The notes beneath the pieces are model-generated. The model was not told the origin of the DNA. It saw only the letters and a list, made by a program, of their open reading frames with translations, and did no database searches. DNA of 64,000 nt, from positions 124,001 to 188,000 of the forward strand of contig NZ_MTHB01000109.1 of the NCBI RefSeq assembly GCF_002220365.1. The letters are read 5' to 3'. Positions within the stretch are counted from its first letter, which is position 1. Every line of letters starts with the position of its first letter. Shown piece by piece: positions 35,707 through 44,546 of this stretch. Position numbers and translations under genes: made by a program. Source of the DNA: Caballeronia sordidicola. Lineage in GTDB: Bacteria; Pseudomonadota; Gammaproteobacteria; Burkholderiales; Burkholderiaceae.

Positions 35707-37152
35707 TCAAGCGGGTTTCGCTCGCGTCGACGCCAGTACCATCGAAAGCCCGACGCAGCCGACAAACAGCGCCGCCACAATCGCAATGCTCACCTGATAA
35801 GCGTGTGCATAGTCCGCGGCCGATGTCCCTGCCGACAGCACTGAAAAGAAAGCCCCGCTGATAGCAGTCGCACCGAACGCCGACCCGATCTGCAACATGG
35901 ACGTGACCACACTCGATGCAAGCCCGGCTTGCGCCGGTCCAACCTCCCCTATCACGATCCGCACCACCGACGGCAGCACAATGCCGTGCCCCATCCCTGC
36001 CAGTAGCAGCCCGGCATAAAACAGCGGCCCTGGTTCAACCCCACGAAACAATGCGCCCGCGGACGCCGCGAATCCGGCAGCAAGCAATGCAAAGCCAATG
36101 ACAAGGATACGGTTGCCGACTCGTCGCACGAGTATCGGCGACAACAAGGGCCCCAGAATAGAGCCGGCGCCGAACGGGAAAATCGCGATCCCCGCAGCAA
36201 GCGGCGAAAAGCGCAAACCATTCTGCAGATAGATTCCGTAAGTCAGGAAAAAAACGCTGTCGCAGTAGAAGCAAAAGGCCAGGACCAATCCGATTGAAAA
36301 AACAGGATTGCTGAATAAACCGAGGTCGACAAGCGGGTCTCCGCCTTTCTGTTTCAAGCGGTATTCCATCAACAGGAACACGGCGAAAACCGGCACACTC
36401 GCCCCCAGTGAAACAAGCGTCCACGCGGGCCATCCGGCCTCCCGGCCCTGCGTCAACGGATAGATCACCAAGGCCATGAAGAGCGACAAAAGCATCAGGC
36501 CCGCTGCGTCAATACGCGTGCTTTGTGCGGGACGATTTTCCGGCACGAAGCGCCACGCGCCGGCCAGCGCCAGGCATCCGACTGGCAGGTTGATCAGGAA
36601 GATCGATTGCCAACCAAGCCCGAACGGACGAAGCGTGATCAACGCGCCACCGCCTATCTGACCCACGACCGAGGCAAAGCCATAGATGAATCCATACAGG
36701 CTCATGACTTTCGTCTGCTGCTCCTGGGGGAACACGGTCCGGATTGTGGCAAGGATCTGCGGCACCATCACCGAAGCCGACGCCCCCTGGAGCATTCGCC
36801 CGATCACCAGCACCGTGGCATTCGGCGCCCCCGCGCACAGCGCCGACGACACGACAAACCCCGCCATGCCGAGCATGAATATCCGCTTGCGTCCGAACAT
36901 GTCGCCAAGGCGTCCGCCCGTCACCAGAAAGACAGCGAACGCGGCCGTGTATACGGACACGATCAGTTGCAGCTCTGCCGAACTGGCGTGCAGCCCTGAG
37001 CGAATGGCCGGCAACGCAAGATTCACGATGAAGTAATCAAGCGGCGAAAGGAATGCGCCCGTGAGCAGCACAAGCAAAGCCAGTGCGCCGGTCCGGGTCG
37101 ACGCTGAATGCATGCCGACGGACGGGTCCTGCAAAATCAGATCTGATTTCAT
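35707..37152 (-). CDS. MFS transporter of the DHA2 (14-helix drug:H+ antiporter) family
   Basis: From the ATG at 37152 the protein has 481 residues and about 14 membrane segments. DHA2 signatures include LSPLDYFIVNLALPAIRSGL, GGRLGDMFGRKRIFMLGMAGFV and GRMLQGASASVMVPQILATI. The start is uncertain: ATG at 37158 and 37152 both fall inside or next to a TetR-type operator, while an ATG at 37113 would leave room for a promoter. It is probably an exporter controlled by the TetR gene at 38841-39467. Confidence 0.9.
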   Translation of the reverse strand: MKSDLILQDPSVGMHSASTRTGALALLVLLTGAFLSPLDYFIVNLALPAIRSGLHASSAELQLIVSVYTAAFAVFLVTGGRLGDMFGRKRIFMLGMAGFVVSSALCAGAPNATVLVIGRMLQGASASVMVPQILATIRTVFPQEQQTKVMSLYGFIYGFASVVGQIGGGALITLRPFGLGWQSIFLINLPVGCLALAGAWRFVPENRPAQSTRIDAAGLMLLSLFMALVIYPLTQGREAGWPAWTLVSLGASVPVFAVFLLMEYRLKQKGGDPLVDLGLFSNPVFSIGLVLAFCFYCDSVFFLTYGIYLQNGLRFSPLAAGIAIFPFGAGSILGPLLSPILVRRVGNRILVIGFALLAAGFAASAGALFRGVEPGPLFYAGLLLAGMGHGIVLPSVVRIVIGEVGPAQAGLASSVVTSMLQIGSAFGATAISGAFFSVLSAGTSAADYAHAYQVSIAIVAALFVGCVGLSMVLASTRAKPA

Positions 37153-37171
37153 GACCATATAGTCAATAAAT
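37151..37171. promoter_or_regulatory. TetR-type operator copy 1 (DHA2 exporter)
   Basis: ATGAC-N6-GTCAATAAAT at 37151-37171 contains the TGAC-N6-GTCA palindrome. The same arrangement, including the asymmetric AATAAAT flank, recurs at 38810 and 39479. It overlaps the possible start codons of the exporter. Confidence 0.75.
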
Positions 37172-37267
37172 GGAGAAAAAAATGTGCAGTATTTGCTTGC
37201 CTCAAAAGCACAAGCAATTACGCAGTGGACGGCACTGCCGGGACGGTGATGCCCGGCAACGCCCGTA

Positions 37268-38722
37268 TCACAACATTGGCGCAGGCAGTGAACCCAGCAC
37301 CTGCTCGAACGCCACGCCTATAGCAAGCAAACGGCGATCGCTACCGGTAGGCCCGTCGAGTTCAATACCCACGGGCAAACCTTCTTGCGTCATCCCGGCC
37401 GGCAGCGACAAGCCCGGAATACCTGCGACGCTGGCCGGATCGGTGTTGCGCAGGAATGCGGCCATTTCATCCATCGGCTCACCGCCGTTGATCGACACTT
37501 GCGAAGATCCGTTCAACGCATCGATCGGCACGGCCGGCAGAAGGGTTGTCGGAAACAGCAGCGCATCAAGCGCATTCCCGGAAAATGTTGTCGCGTAAAG
37601 GCGTTGAAGGAGTGGCCGCAATGTACTCATGGCCACGTCGTATTGCGGGCCGAGCGCATCGGCGAGAATGGCTTCATACGCGGCGCGCACGTCGGGGCTG
37701 GCAATTCGCGCGGCCACTTCAGCCACGGTCTTGACCGGCGCCTCGTTGGCGATAAGCCACGCGGGAAGGTCTGCGAGTGGTTCGTGCAAGGCCACGGCAA
37801 AGCTGATCTGGTCACTCAACGCGAAGAGATCCGGCATGTCGATGTCCACGAACGTCACGCCCGCCGCTTTCAGCCGGTCGAGGGCACCGCGTGCGACGGT
37901 TTCAAGCCCGTGATCCAGTCCGGCCCAGCAGCACGCAGGAAGGCCAATGCGCAAGTCTTCAAGCGCCACGCCCGGAAGCGGACCATCGCCGCTCACGACA
38001 CCATCGAGAAGCGCGACATCTGCGACGGTGCGTGCCATCGGTCCAACCGTATCGCGTGTGCGGCTGATCGGCACGACCGCGTTTGTATCGTGATAACGGC
38101 GCTGATCGCCTCCGTTTCCCACCGAAGGACGGAAGCCCGCGATACCGGTCAACGCAGCCGGAATACGGGTCGAACCGCCAGTATCCGTGCCGAGCCCCGC
38201 AGGCACCATGCGCGCCGCCACCGCCACCGCTGTGCCACCGGACGACCCGCCCGGAATCATGGCTGGGTTATAAGGATTCCGAACAGGTCCTGCGTGGTTG
38301 CTTAGGTTCGTACTAGTGATGCCGAGCGCCAGCTCGTGCATATTGGCCTTGCCGAGCAGGATCGCACCGGCGTCCACCAGTTTTTGCACGGAGGGCGCGT
38401 GCGTCGATGGGATGAAATTTTCGAGTGCCGGCGTACCTGCCGACGTCTGCAGACCTGCCGTATTGATGTTGTCCTTCACCACGATCGGCAGGCCGGCGAG
38501 CGGAAGCCGGCGTTTTTCATCGACTGACAAGGCATCGATACGCTGCGCCGCTTCCAGCGCACCCTCCGTATTGAGCGCGGTCAGCGCGTTGAGCGTGGAA
38601 AGTGCCGCCGCGCGAGCCAGCAAGGTGGCGACGTAGTCGGTGGCCTTCAGGCGGCCCGACTGGATCGCGCTGACGGCTTCCGTCGCCGTGAGTGCGAGTT
38701 GTTCATCGACCGTCCATGACAT
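37268..38722 (-). CDS. Amidase signature family protein
   Basis: The ATG at 38722 has GGAG nine bases upstream and gives 484 residues. The catalytic Ser-cisSer-Lys triad is visible: Lys in LPIVVKDNINTAG and the serines in PGGSSGGTAVAVAARMVPAGLGTDTGGS. Length and motif order fit the amidase/GatA-like family, cytosolic hydrolases of amides. The TetR-type operator lies about 90 bases upstream and is shared with the exporter and the regulator, so the enzyme may modify or detoxify the compound that is exported. Substrate unknown. Confidence 0.9.
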   Translation of the reverse strand: MSWTVDEQLALTATEAVSAIQSGRLKATDYVATLLARAAALSTLNALTALNTEGALEAAQRIDALSVDEKRRLPLAGLPIVVKDNINTAGLQTSAGTPALENFIPSTHAPSVQKLVDAGAILLGKANMHELALGITSTNLSNHAGPVRNPYNPAMIPGGSSGGTAVAVAARMVPAGLGTDTGGSTRIPAALTGIAGFRPSVGNGGDQRRYHDTNAVVPISRTRDTVGPMARTVADVALLDGVVSGDGPLPGVALEDLRIGLPACCWAGLDHGLETVARGALDRLKAAGVTFVDIDMPDLFALSDQISFAVALHEPLADLPAWLIANEAPVKTVAEVAARIASPDVRAAYEAILADALGPQYDVAMSTLRPLLQRLYATTFSGNALDALLFPTTLLPAVPIDALNGSSQVSINGGEPMDEMAAFLRNTDPASVAGIPGLSLPAGMTQEGLPVGIELDGPTGSDRRLLAIGVAFEQVLGSLPAPML

Positions 38723-38809
38723 GCTTTCAGTCTCCTGGAATATCACGTTAAGACGCCTTTACGTGTCCGACGCTTTTTAGCGCAGTGCGTGAAACGAAAT
38801 CCGGATTTT

Positions 38810-38830
38810 ATGACTCCATGGTCAATAAAT
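38810..38830. promoter_or_regulatory. TetR-type operator copy 2 (amidase)
   Basis: ATGAC-N6-GTCAATAAAT, with the palindromic halves TGAC at 38811-38814 and GTCA at 38821-38824. It is in the intergenic region between the TetR 3' end and the amidase start. Confidence 0.8.
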
Positions 38831-38840
38831 TGGCAAAAAA

Positions 38841-39467
38841 TCAGCTCAATGCACGCATGGCCACGTCGACGGCCGCGGTCAGCCGGTCCTCTTCATGCAC
38901 GACCTTGCCGAGAACCCTCAAGCCCTGGGTCATGCATAGCAGAAAGTCACCTACCGCTTTTTCATTCAACCCCTGATTGAAGACCCCTTCCGCTTGTCCG
39001 CGAATAACGGCCGCCGCGAGCAACGTTGATATCCGCCGCATGATCGACTCTATCCGCAATGTCACGTCCGGGTCGCTGGGAACCATCTCGAGCGCGATAT
39101 TCGTCACGAAACAGCCGGGTATGCCGGTTAGCGCAGATACCACTCGGGTATGGTGCAGCAACGCTTCACGCAATGCTTCGTGGGGTGGAAGACCCGAATT
39201 CAGCCGCTCGGACAATCTCGCTACGGCGCCTTCGGCGTAGTAATCCAGCGCGACCAGCAGCATGCCTCGCTTGTCACCGAATGCGCCGTAAAGACTACCG
39301 CGTAGAAGACCCGTTGCCTCGGTAAGATTGTCCAGCGAGGTCGAATGGTACCCACGCTCCCAGAACACGAGAGCGGCTGCCTCAGACACGGAAGCTACAT
39401 CGAACTCGCGCGGTCTGCCGCGCTGCATGGCCGAAGCCGTTTTTTTCGGACTGGAATAGGAACTCAT
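38841..39467 (-). CDS. TetR family transcriptional regulator
   Basis: A 208-residue regulator with helix-turn-helix near the N-terminus (VSEAAALVFWERGYHSTSLDNLTEATGLLRGSLYGAFGDKRGML) and an all-helical ligand domain with PGCFVTNIALEMVPSDPDV, a TetR_C motif of the YcdC/AcuR-like type. A TGAC-N6-GTCA operator sits 13 bases before its start, suggesting autorepression, and copies precede the amidase and the DHA2 exporter. The ligand is probably the amidase substrate or an exported compound. Confidence 0.93.
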   Translation of the reverse strand: MSSYSSPKKTASAMQRGRPREFDVASVSEAAALVFWERGYHSTSLDNLTEATGLLRGSLYGAFGDKRGMLLVALDYYAEGAVARLSERLNSGLPPHEALREALLHHTRVVSALTGIPGCFVTNIALEMVPSDPDVTLRIESIMRRISTLLAAAVIRGQAEGVFNQGLNEKAVGDFLLCMTQGLRVLGKVVHEEDRLTAAVDVAMRALS

Positions 39468-39478
39468 GCGTTGAGTTT

Positions 39479-39499
39479 ATGACTGGTTAGTCAATAAAT
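39479..39499. promoter_or_regulatory. TetR-type operator copy 3 (autoregulation)
   Basis: ATGAC-N6-GTCAATAAAT with TGAC at 39480-39483 and GTCA at 39490-39493, just upstream of the TetR start. It has the same orientation and flank as the other two copies. Confidence 0.8.
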
Positions 39500-39627
39500 C
39501 AAGCGCCTATTTGGTGTGCTGTTCAGAACGGTTGGTGCGGACCCGGATAAAACCGCGTGGTTTTAATACCCTCTGCGGGTCCGTGACGTCTGATACTTGG
39601 TTATGTTTCATGGCCGAGGGCTCGGCT

Positions 39628-40710
39628 TCATTGCGCCTGCGGCGACAAGGTCTGGAGAAACGCCGCGAGGTAGCTTTTCCAGACCTCGGGATGGTCAATA
39701 GTCTCGTTGCCGTAAGAGCGTTCGCTCTCCGGCATCTCGACAAATCGCCCGCGCGGCACGCGCGGAACAAGACGCTGCATGATGCCGAGATCGGTCGGGT
39801 TCAGCAGGTCGTCGGAGAAATTCAGGGCGAAGAGCGACGCCTTGATTGCCCCAAGTGCCGCTTCGGGGTTGTAGTCCCACGACGATTCGAACCAGTACAT
39901 CACGTCGTTGGCGTCGTACTGGCGGCCGCTGTAGACGGCTGCGTCATACGACCATCGTGAAGTACCCGGGGTAGGCGACAACGCCTGCATGCGCGCAGGG
40001 TTTCTCGTGATCAGCGTAAAGACCGGCATGGCGCGTAACCATTGAATTGGCTGGTGCAGGTAGTTGCCGTCGTTCCAGTCAGGGTCCCGCCGAATGGCGT
40101 CGATAATCATTTGCCGCCAGAAACCGTTGCGTCCGGTGAGTGCAACCGGCTGGCTCGCAATCGGCATGAGGCCGTCCATCATGTCCGGATAGCGTTCGCC
40201 CCATAGCCACGTCTGCATGCCGCCCATCGACGTACCGAGCACCAGGCGCAAATGGTCGATGCCCAGTCCTTGCGTGACGAGCAGGTACTGCGCCTGAACG
40301 ACGTCGTTGTATCCGTATTGGGGAAACTTCGCCCGCAACCCGTCGCTGGGTTTGCTTGAGCCGCCGCGTCCAAGGCCATCCGGAATGATGATGAAATAAC
40401 GGCTGGCATCGAGTGGTTGGCCGGGGCCGAACAGCTCCTGGCGCATGGCCGCGGTGAGGAACGCGCGGCCGGTGTCGGTCGTACCGTGCAACAGCAAGAC
40501 GACGTTGGTGAAGTGTCCGTTGCCATCGCAGCGGGGTACGCCAAGCGTAACGTAATGGAGCGTGACCTGGGGTAGCGACGCGCCGTCTTCGAAGTGAAAG
40601 CCAGTAGCAACGAAATCGCCGGATTGTTCGTATAACGGCGGCTGCTGTGCGCCGGCACGAGGAACGAAGCACGCCAATGAAAGGGACAGCGCAAACAGGA
40701 GGGAGCGCAT
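39628..40710 (-). CDS. Secreted alpha/beta hydrolase (homoserine acetyltransferase-like fold)
   Basis: The 360 residues begin with a Sec signal peptide (LFALSLSLACFVPRAGAQ). The hydrolase fold shows HGTTDTGRAFL at the oxyanion region, the nucleophile elbow GTSMGGMQ and a late acidic/His region (NPTDLGIMQRLV, then ETIDHPEVW with the likely catalytic His). Size and spacing resemble MetX-type acyltransferases and related esterases, but a periplasmic location argues against homoserine acetylation. The gene is monocistronic. Substrate unknown. Confidence 0.85.
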   Translation of the reverse strand: MRSLLFALSLSLACFVPRAGAQQPPLYEQSGDFVATGFHFEDGASLPQVTLHYVTLGVPRCDGNGHFTNVVLLLHGTTDTGRAFLTAAMRQELFGPGQPLDASRYFIIIPDGLGRGGSSKPSDGLRAKFPQYGYNDVVQAQYLLVTQGLGIDHLRLVLGTSMGGMQTWLWGERYPDMMDGLMPIASQPVALTGRNGFWRQMIIDAIRRDPDWNDGNYLHQPIQWLRAMPVFTLITRNPARMQALSPTPGTSRWSYDAAVYSGRQYDANDVMYWFESSWDYNPEAALGAIKASLFALNFSDDLLNPTDLGIMQRLVPRVPRGRFVEMPESERSYGNETIDHPEVWKSYLAAFLQTLSPQAQ

Positions 40711-40795
40711 GGTCTCCTCGCTAGTTGAGGTCTGACCTTTTAGTTTAGGCCGATCCTCGCAGGCTTATGCGTATTTCGATGCCCGGACGCAAACC

Positions 40796-40830
40796 GAATG
40801 CAAACCAAGTGCAAACCAAGTGCAAACTCG
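40796..40830. repeat. Short tandem repeat, 11-base unit
   Basis: TGCAAACCAAG occurs twice and a third time with changed end, just beyond the 3' end of the AraC gene at 40836. It is too short for mobile-element or CRISPR repeats. Confidence 0.7.
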
Positions 40831-40835
40831 AACGC

Positions 40836-41813
40836 TCAAGCGCGCCCTGCCCCGTTGCGCAAGCGGCGCAATGTCTCCGACGGCAATTCGCCAAACTGCT
40901 CGCGATAGTCGCTGGAGAAATGGCCGAAGTGCCAGAAGCCCCAGCGGGTCGCGGCGTCGGTGACCGAGCCGGCATGCAGGAGGTCCTTGCGCACGCGATC
41001 GAGCCGCACGGCACGCAGGTACGACGCCGGATTCGTACCGAGGATTTCTTCGAACGCATACTGAACCGTGCGCCGGCTGATGCCCAGGCGCAGGCACAGG
41101 TCAGCGACTGACAGCGGGCAATCCGCCGACGCTTCCACCAGTTCGCGCACGGCGCCAACCAGCTTCCAGTTGCGGGATGCTCCGGTACGCGTGCCGGTAT
41201 CGCTGACATCCACAAGCAAGTCGGATAGCCCGACGATCACCGACCGCTCAAAACTTGCGCACACGCTCGCGTCGGCAAGCGTCGAGGGTGAGGACGTGAC
41301 CGTATCCAGCAGACCCGCCAGCGTGCTCCTGAACGCCTGCAACCGGGCGGGATCGGCATTGAGCACCCCCGGTTCGTTGCCGAGTGCTCGATGGACGTTG
41401 TCCATGGCAAGCCGAAGCAGCGGGTCGGACAGTTCCAGCGGTGCTATCTCCAGATTCACGACCACATGTTTGTCGGGCGATAAAAACTCGAACCCTCCGG
41501 GCCCGGAGAAAACATGCAGCCCGTCAAGATGACTCACCTGACCGCATAACAACGCATGGCCTTCGAGCTGGAACGGAATGCCCACGGCGATCCGCGAAAC
41601 GTCCACGCAACCGCGCTGGTACACCGTCCGGTTCATCCGTTCAACCAGAATACGTACCGCGCCCGCATGCACGGAACTGACCGAGCCGTCGAAAGCGCCC
41701 CGCGAGATCTGACAGTAGGTCTGGTTCCAGCTTTCGAGCAGCCTGGCCTGCTCGTCAATGCTCCGGCAGCAATGGATATCGACGGCCGGACGCACCGGTT
41801 GGACCGCTTGCAT
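40836..41813 (-). CDS. AraC family transcriptional regulator
   Basis: The ATG at 41813 follows AAGGAG and gives 325 residues; an upstream extension has no ribosome site. The C-terminal domain has both helix-turn-helices (LSVADLCLRLGISRRTVQYAFEEILGTNPASYLRAVRLDRVRKDL and VTDAATRWGFWHFGHFSSDYREQFGELPSETL), typical of the EutR/FeaR-like AraC group. It is divergent from an SDR and an APC permease and probably controls them. Confidence 0.92.
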   Translation of the reverse strand: MQAVQPVRPAVDIHCCRSIDEQARLLESWNQTYCQISRGAFDGSVSSVHAGAVRILVERMNRTVYQRGCVDVSRIAVGIPFQLEGHALLCGQVSHLDGLHVFSGPGGFEFLSPDKHVVVNLEIAPLELSDPLLRLAMDNVHRALGNEPGVLNADPARLQAFRSTLAGLLDTVTSSPSTLADASVCASFERSVIVGLSDLLVDVSDTGTRTGASRNWKLVGAVRELVEASADCPLSVADLCLRLGISRRTVQYAFEEILGTNPASYLRAVRLDRVRKDLLHAGSVTDAATRWGFWHFGHFSSDYREQFGELPSETLRRLRNGAGRA

Positions 41814-42101
41814 AAAAACTCCTTGGCGCACGGCACGCGTCAAAAAAGTGTAAACGACCAAAAAGCAACCACAACCCCCTCTGGGTCATTCTGACCATTG
41901 TGGCCCAGGCCGAGCGCCACGGTAAGCGCCGCGCGTTCGCGCGCCCATCGCTGAAAACCCTGCCCGGAGCGCCTTTGAGCCTCCTGCATGACGCCGTTTG
42001 CGGTTTTTTTGCGGTGTATCCCGCTCCATTGCCAATTTCGGATAGTGCGTAAATTGTGTCGAGCCTAGCCTAAATAAAGGATAAACAACGAGAGGTCAGG
42101 A

Positions 42102-42887
42102 ATGGGCAAATCCGAGTCTGTTGGCGGGAAACTCGCGGGGAAGATCGCGGTCGTGTCGGGTGGGGCCACCGGCTGCGGCGGTGCGGCCTCCGTGCTGTTC
42201 GCCAAAGAGGGCGCGCAAGTCGCGGTTGTCGATATCAACGCGGACGCCGGCACGCAGGTCGTGGCGCAGATTCGCGAGAACGGCGGCGTGGCGGAGTTCT
42301 TCAAGGCGGATGTCGCGAAGACCGACCAGGTAGAAACCGCCGTGGCGCGCATCGTCGAGCGCTTCGCAACGATCGACGTGCTGTTCAATCACGCGGGCAG
42401 CATCGTCGTCAAACCATTCCTCGATACCACCGACGAGGACTACCAGTGGCTCATGGACGTCAACGTCAAGAGCATGTTCACGATGACCCGCGCCGTGTTG
42501 CCCCATATGCTTGGGGCGGGCGGCGGGTCGATTGTCTGCACGGCGTCGATCTCGTCGACGGCGGCCACCCCGCTCGAAGTGCTGTATTGCACGACCAAGG
42601 GCGCGTGTGCGATGTTCGCGCGGGCGATTGCCGTGGAGTATCGCGAGCGTGGGATCCGTTGCAATGCGGTGTGCCCAGGTTTCATCGATACCCCGCACGG
42701 GCAGCGTGAAATAGCCGCGCTCGCGCAATACGGTTTCGATGCCAGCGAAGCGGCGCTCTCGCTTCAGCAGGGCCGTCTTTGTGCGCCCGAGGAAGTAGCC
42801 AAGGCTGCGCTCTTTCTCGCCAGCGACGACGCCAGTTTCATCAACGGCGCGCATCTCTACGTCGACAACTGCTTTACCGCCGCTTAA
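42102..42887 (+). CDS. SDR family oxidoreductase
   Basis: A 261-residue SDR. The cofactor loop is VSGGATGCGGAASVLFAKEGA, slightly off the canonical TGxxxGIG. NHAGS stands where NNAG is usual, and the active site is TASISSTAATPLEVLYCTTKGA with Tyr-x3-Lys. It is 67 bases upstream of an APC permease gene and divergent from an AraC regulator. The unit may import and oxidise an amino alcohol or similar compound, though this is inference from context only. Confidence 0.9.
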   Translation: MGKSESVGGKLAGKIAVVSGGATGCGGAASVLFAKEGAQVAVVDINADAGTQVVAQIRENGGVAEFFKADVAKTDQVETAVARIVERFATIDVLFNHAGSIVVKPFLDTTDEDYQWLMDVNVKSMFTMTRAVLPHMLGAGGGSIVCTASISSTAATPLEVLYCTTKGACAMFARAIAVEYRERGIRCNAVCPGFIDTPHGQREIAALAQYGFDASEAALSLQQGRLCAPEEVAKAALFLASDDASFINGAHLYVDNCFTAA

Positions 42888-42954
42888 GTTCGCAGCTAGT
42901 TCGCAGCGCCAATCCAACGTCTACAAGCAGCTTCAGCCATAAGGATCGACCATC

Positions 42955-44496
42955 ATGGACATCAATACGGCAGTTCCGCCGCCAGAGAGCGCGGATAGCG
43001 ACGTTTCATTGCTGCACAAGATGGGGTATGCGCAGGAGCTCTCGCGCCGCATGGGCGCGTTCTCCAACTTCGCCGTATCGTTCTCGCTCATCTGCATCCT
43101 GTCCGGCGGAATCACCTCGTTCCAGCTTGGACTCAGCGCGGCCGGCGGAGCATCGATTGGACTGGGCTGGCCGCTCGGCTCCGTCTTCGCGCTGGTGGTT
43201 GCAGCCGCAATGGCACAGATCGCTTCGTCTTATCCGACGGCCGGTGGCCTGTATCACTGGAGTTCGATCCTGGGCGGCAAGACCTGGGGCTGGCTCACCG
43301 CCTGGTTCAATCTGCTGGGACTCGTGTTCGTGGTCGCGGCCATCAACTTCGGTACGTGGGACCCGTTCTTCCGCACCCTGATCGCGCCGATGTTCGGCGT
43401 CAAGCCCGAGTCGCTAGGCTGGTGGCATCAGACCATATTTCTTACTTTGGTCACGGCGTCGCAGGCGTTCCTGAATCACCGTGGTATCCGTATCGCAAGC
43501 AAGATCACCGATATCTCCGGCTACCTGATCTTTGTCGTGACGGTGATCCTGGTGGCGTCGCTGGTGATCTACTCGCCGGTCAAGGTGGACTTTTCGCGAC
43601 TCTGGACCTTCAAGAATTTCACGGGCGTGGACGGCGGACAATGGCCCGCGCAAACCATGGCAATGGCATTCCTCTCCGGGCTGCTGCTGACCGCCTATAC
43701 GATCACCGGTTTCGATGCCTCCGCGCACACGTCCGAGGAAACGCACGATGCTGCGCGCAACGTGCCGCGTGGAATCGTCAAGTCCGTGCTGTGGTCGACC
43801 TTGTTCGGGTATGTGCTGGTCTGCTCGTTCGTGCTCGTGATGCCCGACATTGGCGCCGCGATCAAGCAGGGCACCGGATTCTTCGAAGCAATCCTCGCAC
43901 CGATTCCAGGACCGTTGCGGATCGTGATCGAGTTGCTGCTGTTTTTTATCAACTACGTGTGCGGACTGGCCGCGGTGACCTCGACGTCGCGAATGATGTT
44001 TGCGTTTGCGCGCGACGGTGGCCTGCCTGGGTCGAAGTTCCTGCGCAAGGTCAATGCGCACCGGACGCCGGGCATTGCGATCTGGGTGTCGGCGGTGCTG
44101 GCCATTGTCATCACGTTGTACGGCGATGCATTTTCGGTGCTGAGCGCAGGAAGCGCGGTGTTTCTGTTCATCTCGTACGCCATGCCGGTAGCCGCCGGGA
44201 TCTTTGCCGAAGGCAAGACGTGGACCGAGAAAGGACCGTTCCAATTAGGGATCTGGTCGAAGCCGTTTGCTGTCGCGGCAGTTATCGGTGCGTTGATTCT
44301 TGCTTATGTAGGCATCCAGCCGCCGAATGAAAAAGTGATCTATGTGATTGTCGGCTTGCTCGCGGTGCTGATGCTGATCTGGTACGGCGCAGGTGTGCGC
44401 AAGAGTTTTGCCGGGCCGCCGGTGGGCAATCTGTCAAAGGAACGGCGGGAGAAGATTGTCGGGCTTGAGGCGAAATTGGAAGAGAACGTGGAGTAG
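42955..44496 (+). CDS. APC superfamily amino acid/amine permease
   Basis: A 513-residue protein with about 12 membrane helices. The start RRMGAFSNFAVSFSLICILSGGITSF is typical of the ACT/GabP-like branch of amino acid permeases. ASSYPTAGGLYHWSSILGG and TITGFDASAHTSEETHDAARNVPRGIV, the consensus loop of eukaryote-like amino acid/choline transporters, confirm it. It probably carries an amine or amino acid for the upstream SDR. A short inverted repeat past the stop (44505-44513 and 44533-44541) lacks a T tract. Confidence 0.92.
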   Translation: MDINTAVPPPESADSDVSLLHKMGYAQELSRRMGAFSNFAVSFSLICILSGGITSFQLGLSAAGGASIGLGWPLGSVFALVVAAAMAQIASSYPTAGGLYHWSSILGGKTWGWLTAWFNLLGLVFVVAAINFGTWDPFFRTLIAPMFGVKPESLGWWHQTIFLTLVTASQAFLNHRGIRIASKITDISGYLIFVVTVILVASLVIYSPVKVDFSRLWTFKNFTGVDGGQWPAQTMAMAFLSGLLLTAYTITGFDASAHTSEETHDAARNVPRGIVKSVLWSTLFGYVLVCSFVLVMPDIGAAIKQGTGFFEAILAPIPGPLRIVIELLLFFINYVCGLAAVTSTSRMMFAFARDGGLPGSKFLRKVNAHRTPGIAIWVSAVLAIVITLYGDAFSVLSAGSAVFLFISYAMPVAAGIFAEGKTWTEKGPFQLGIWSKPFAVAAVIGALILAYVGIQPPNEKVIYVIVGLLAVLMLIWYGAGVRKSFAGPPVGNLSKERREKIVGLEAKLEENVE

Positions 44497-44546
44497 GTTT
44501 TCGCTCGCGCCGGTGAACAGATTAACGTTGCGCCGGCGCGAACCAA

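Noticed and set aside
44505..44541. Rho-independent terminator between the permease and the HisC-like gene
   Set aside because: The arms are 9 bases with a 19-base loop and no T tract follows on either strand.
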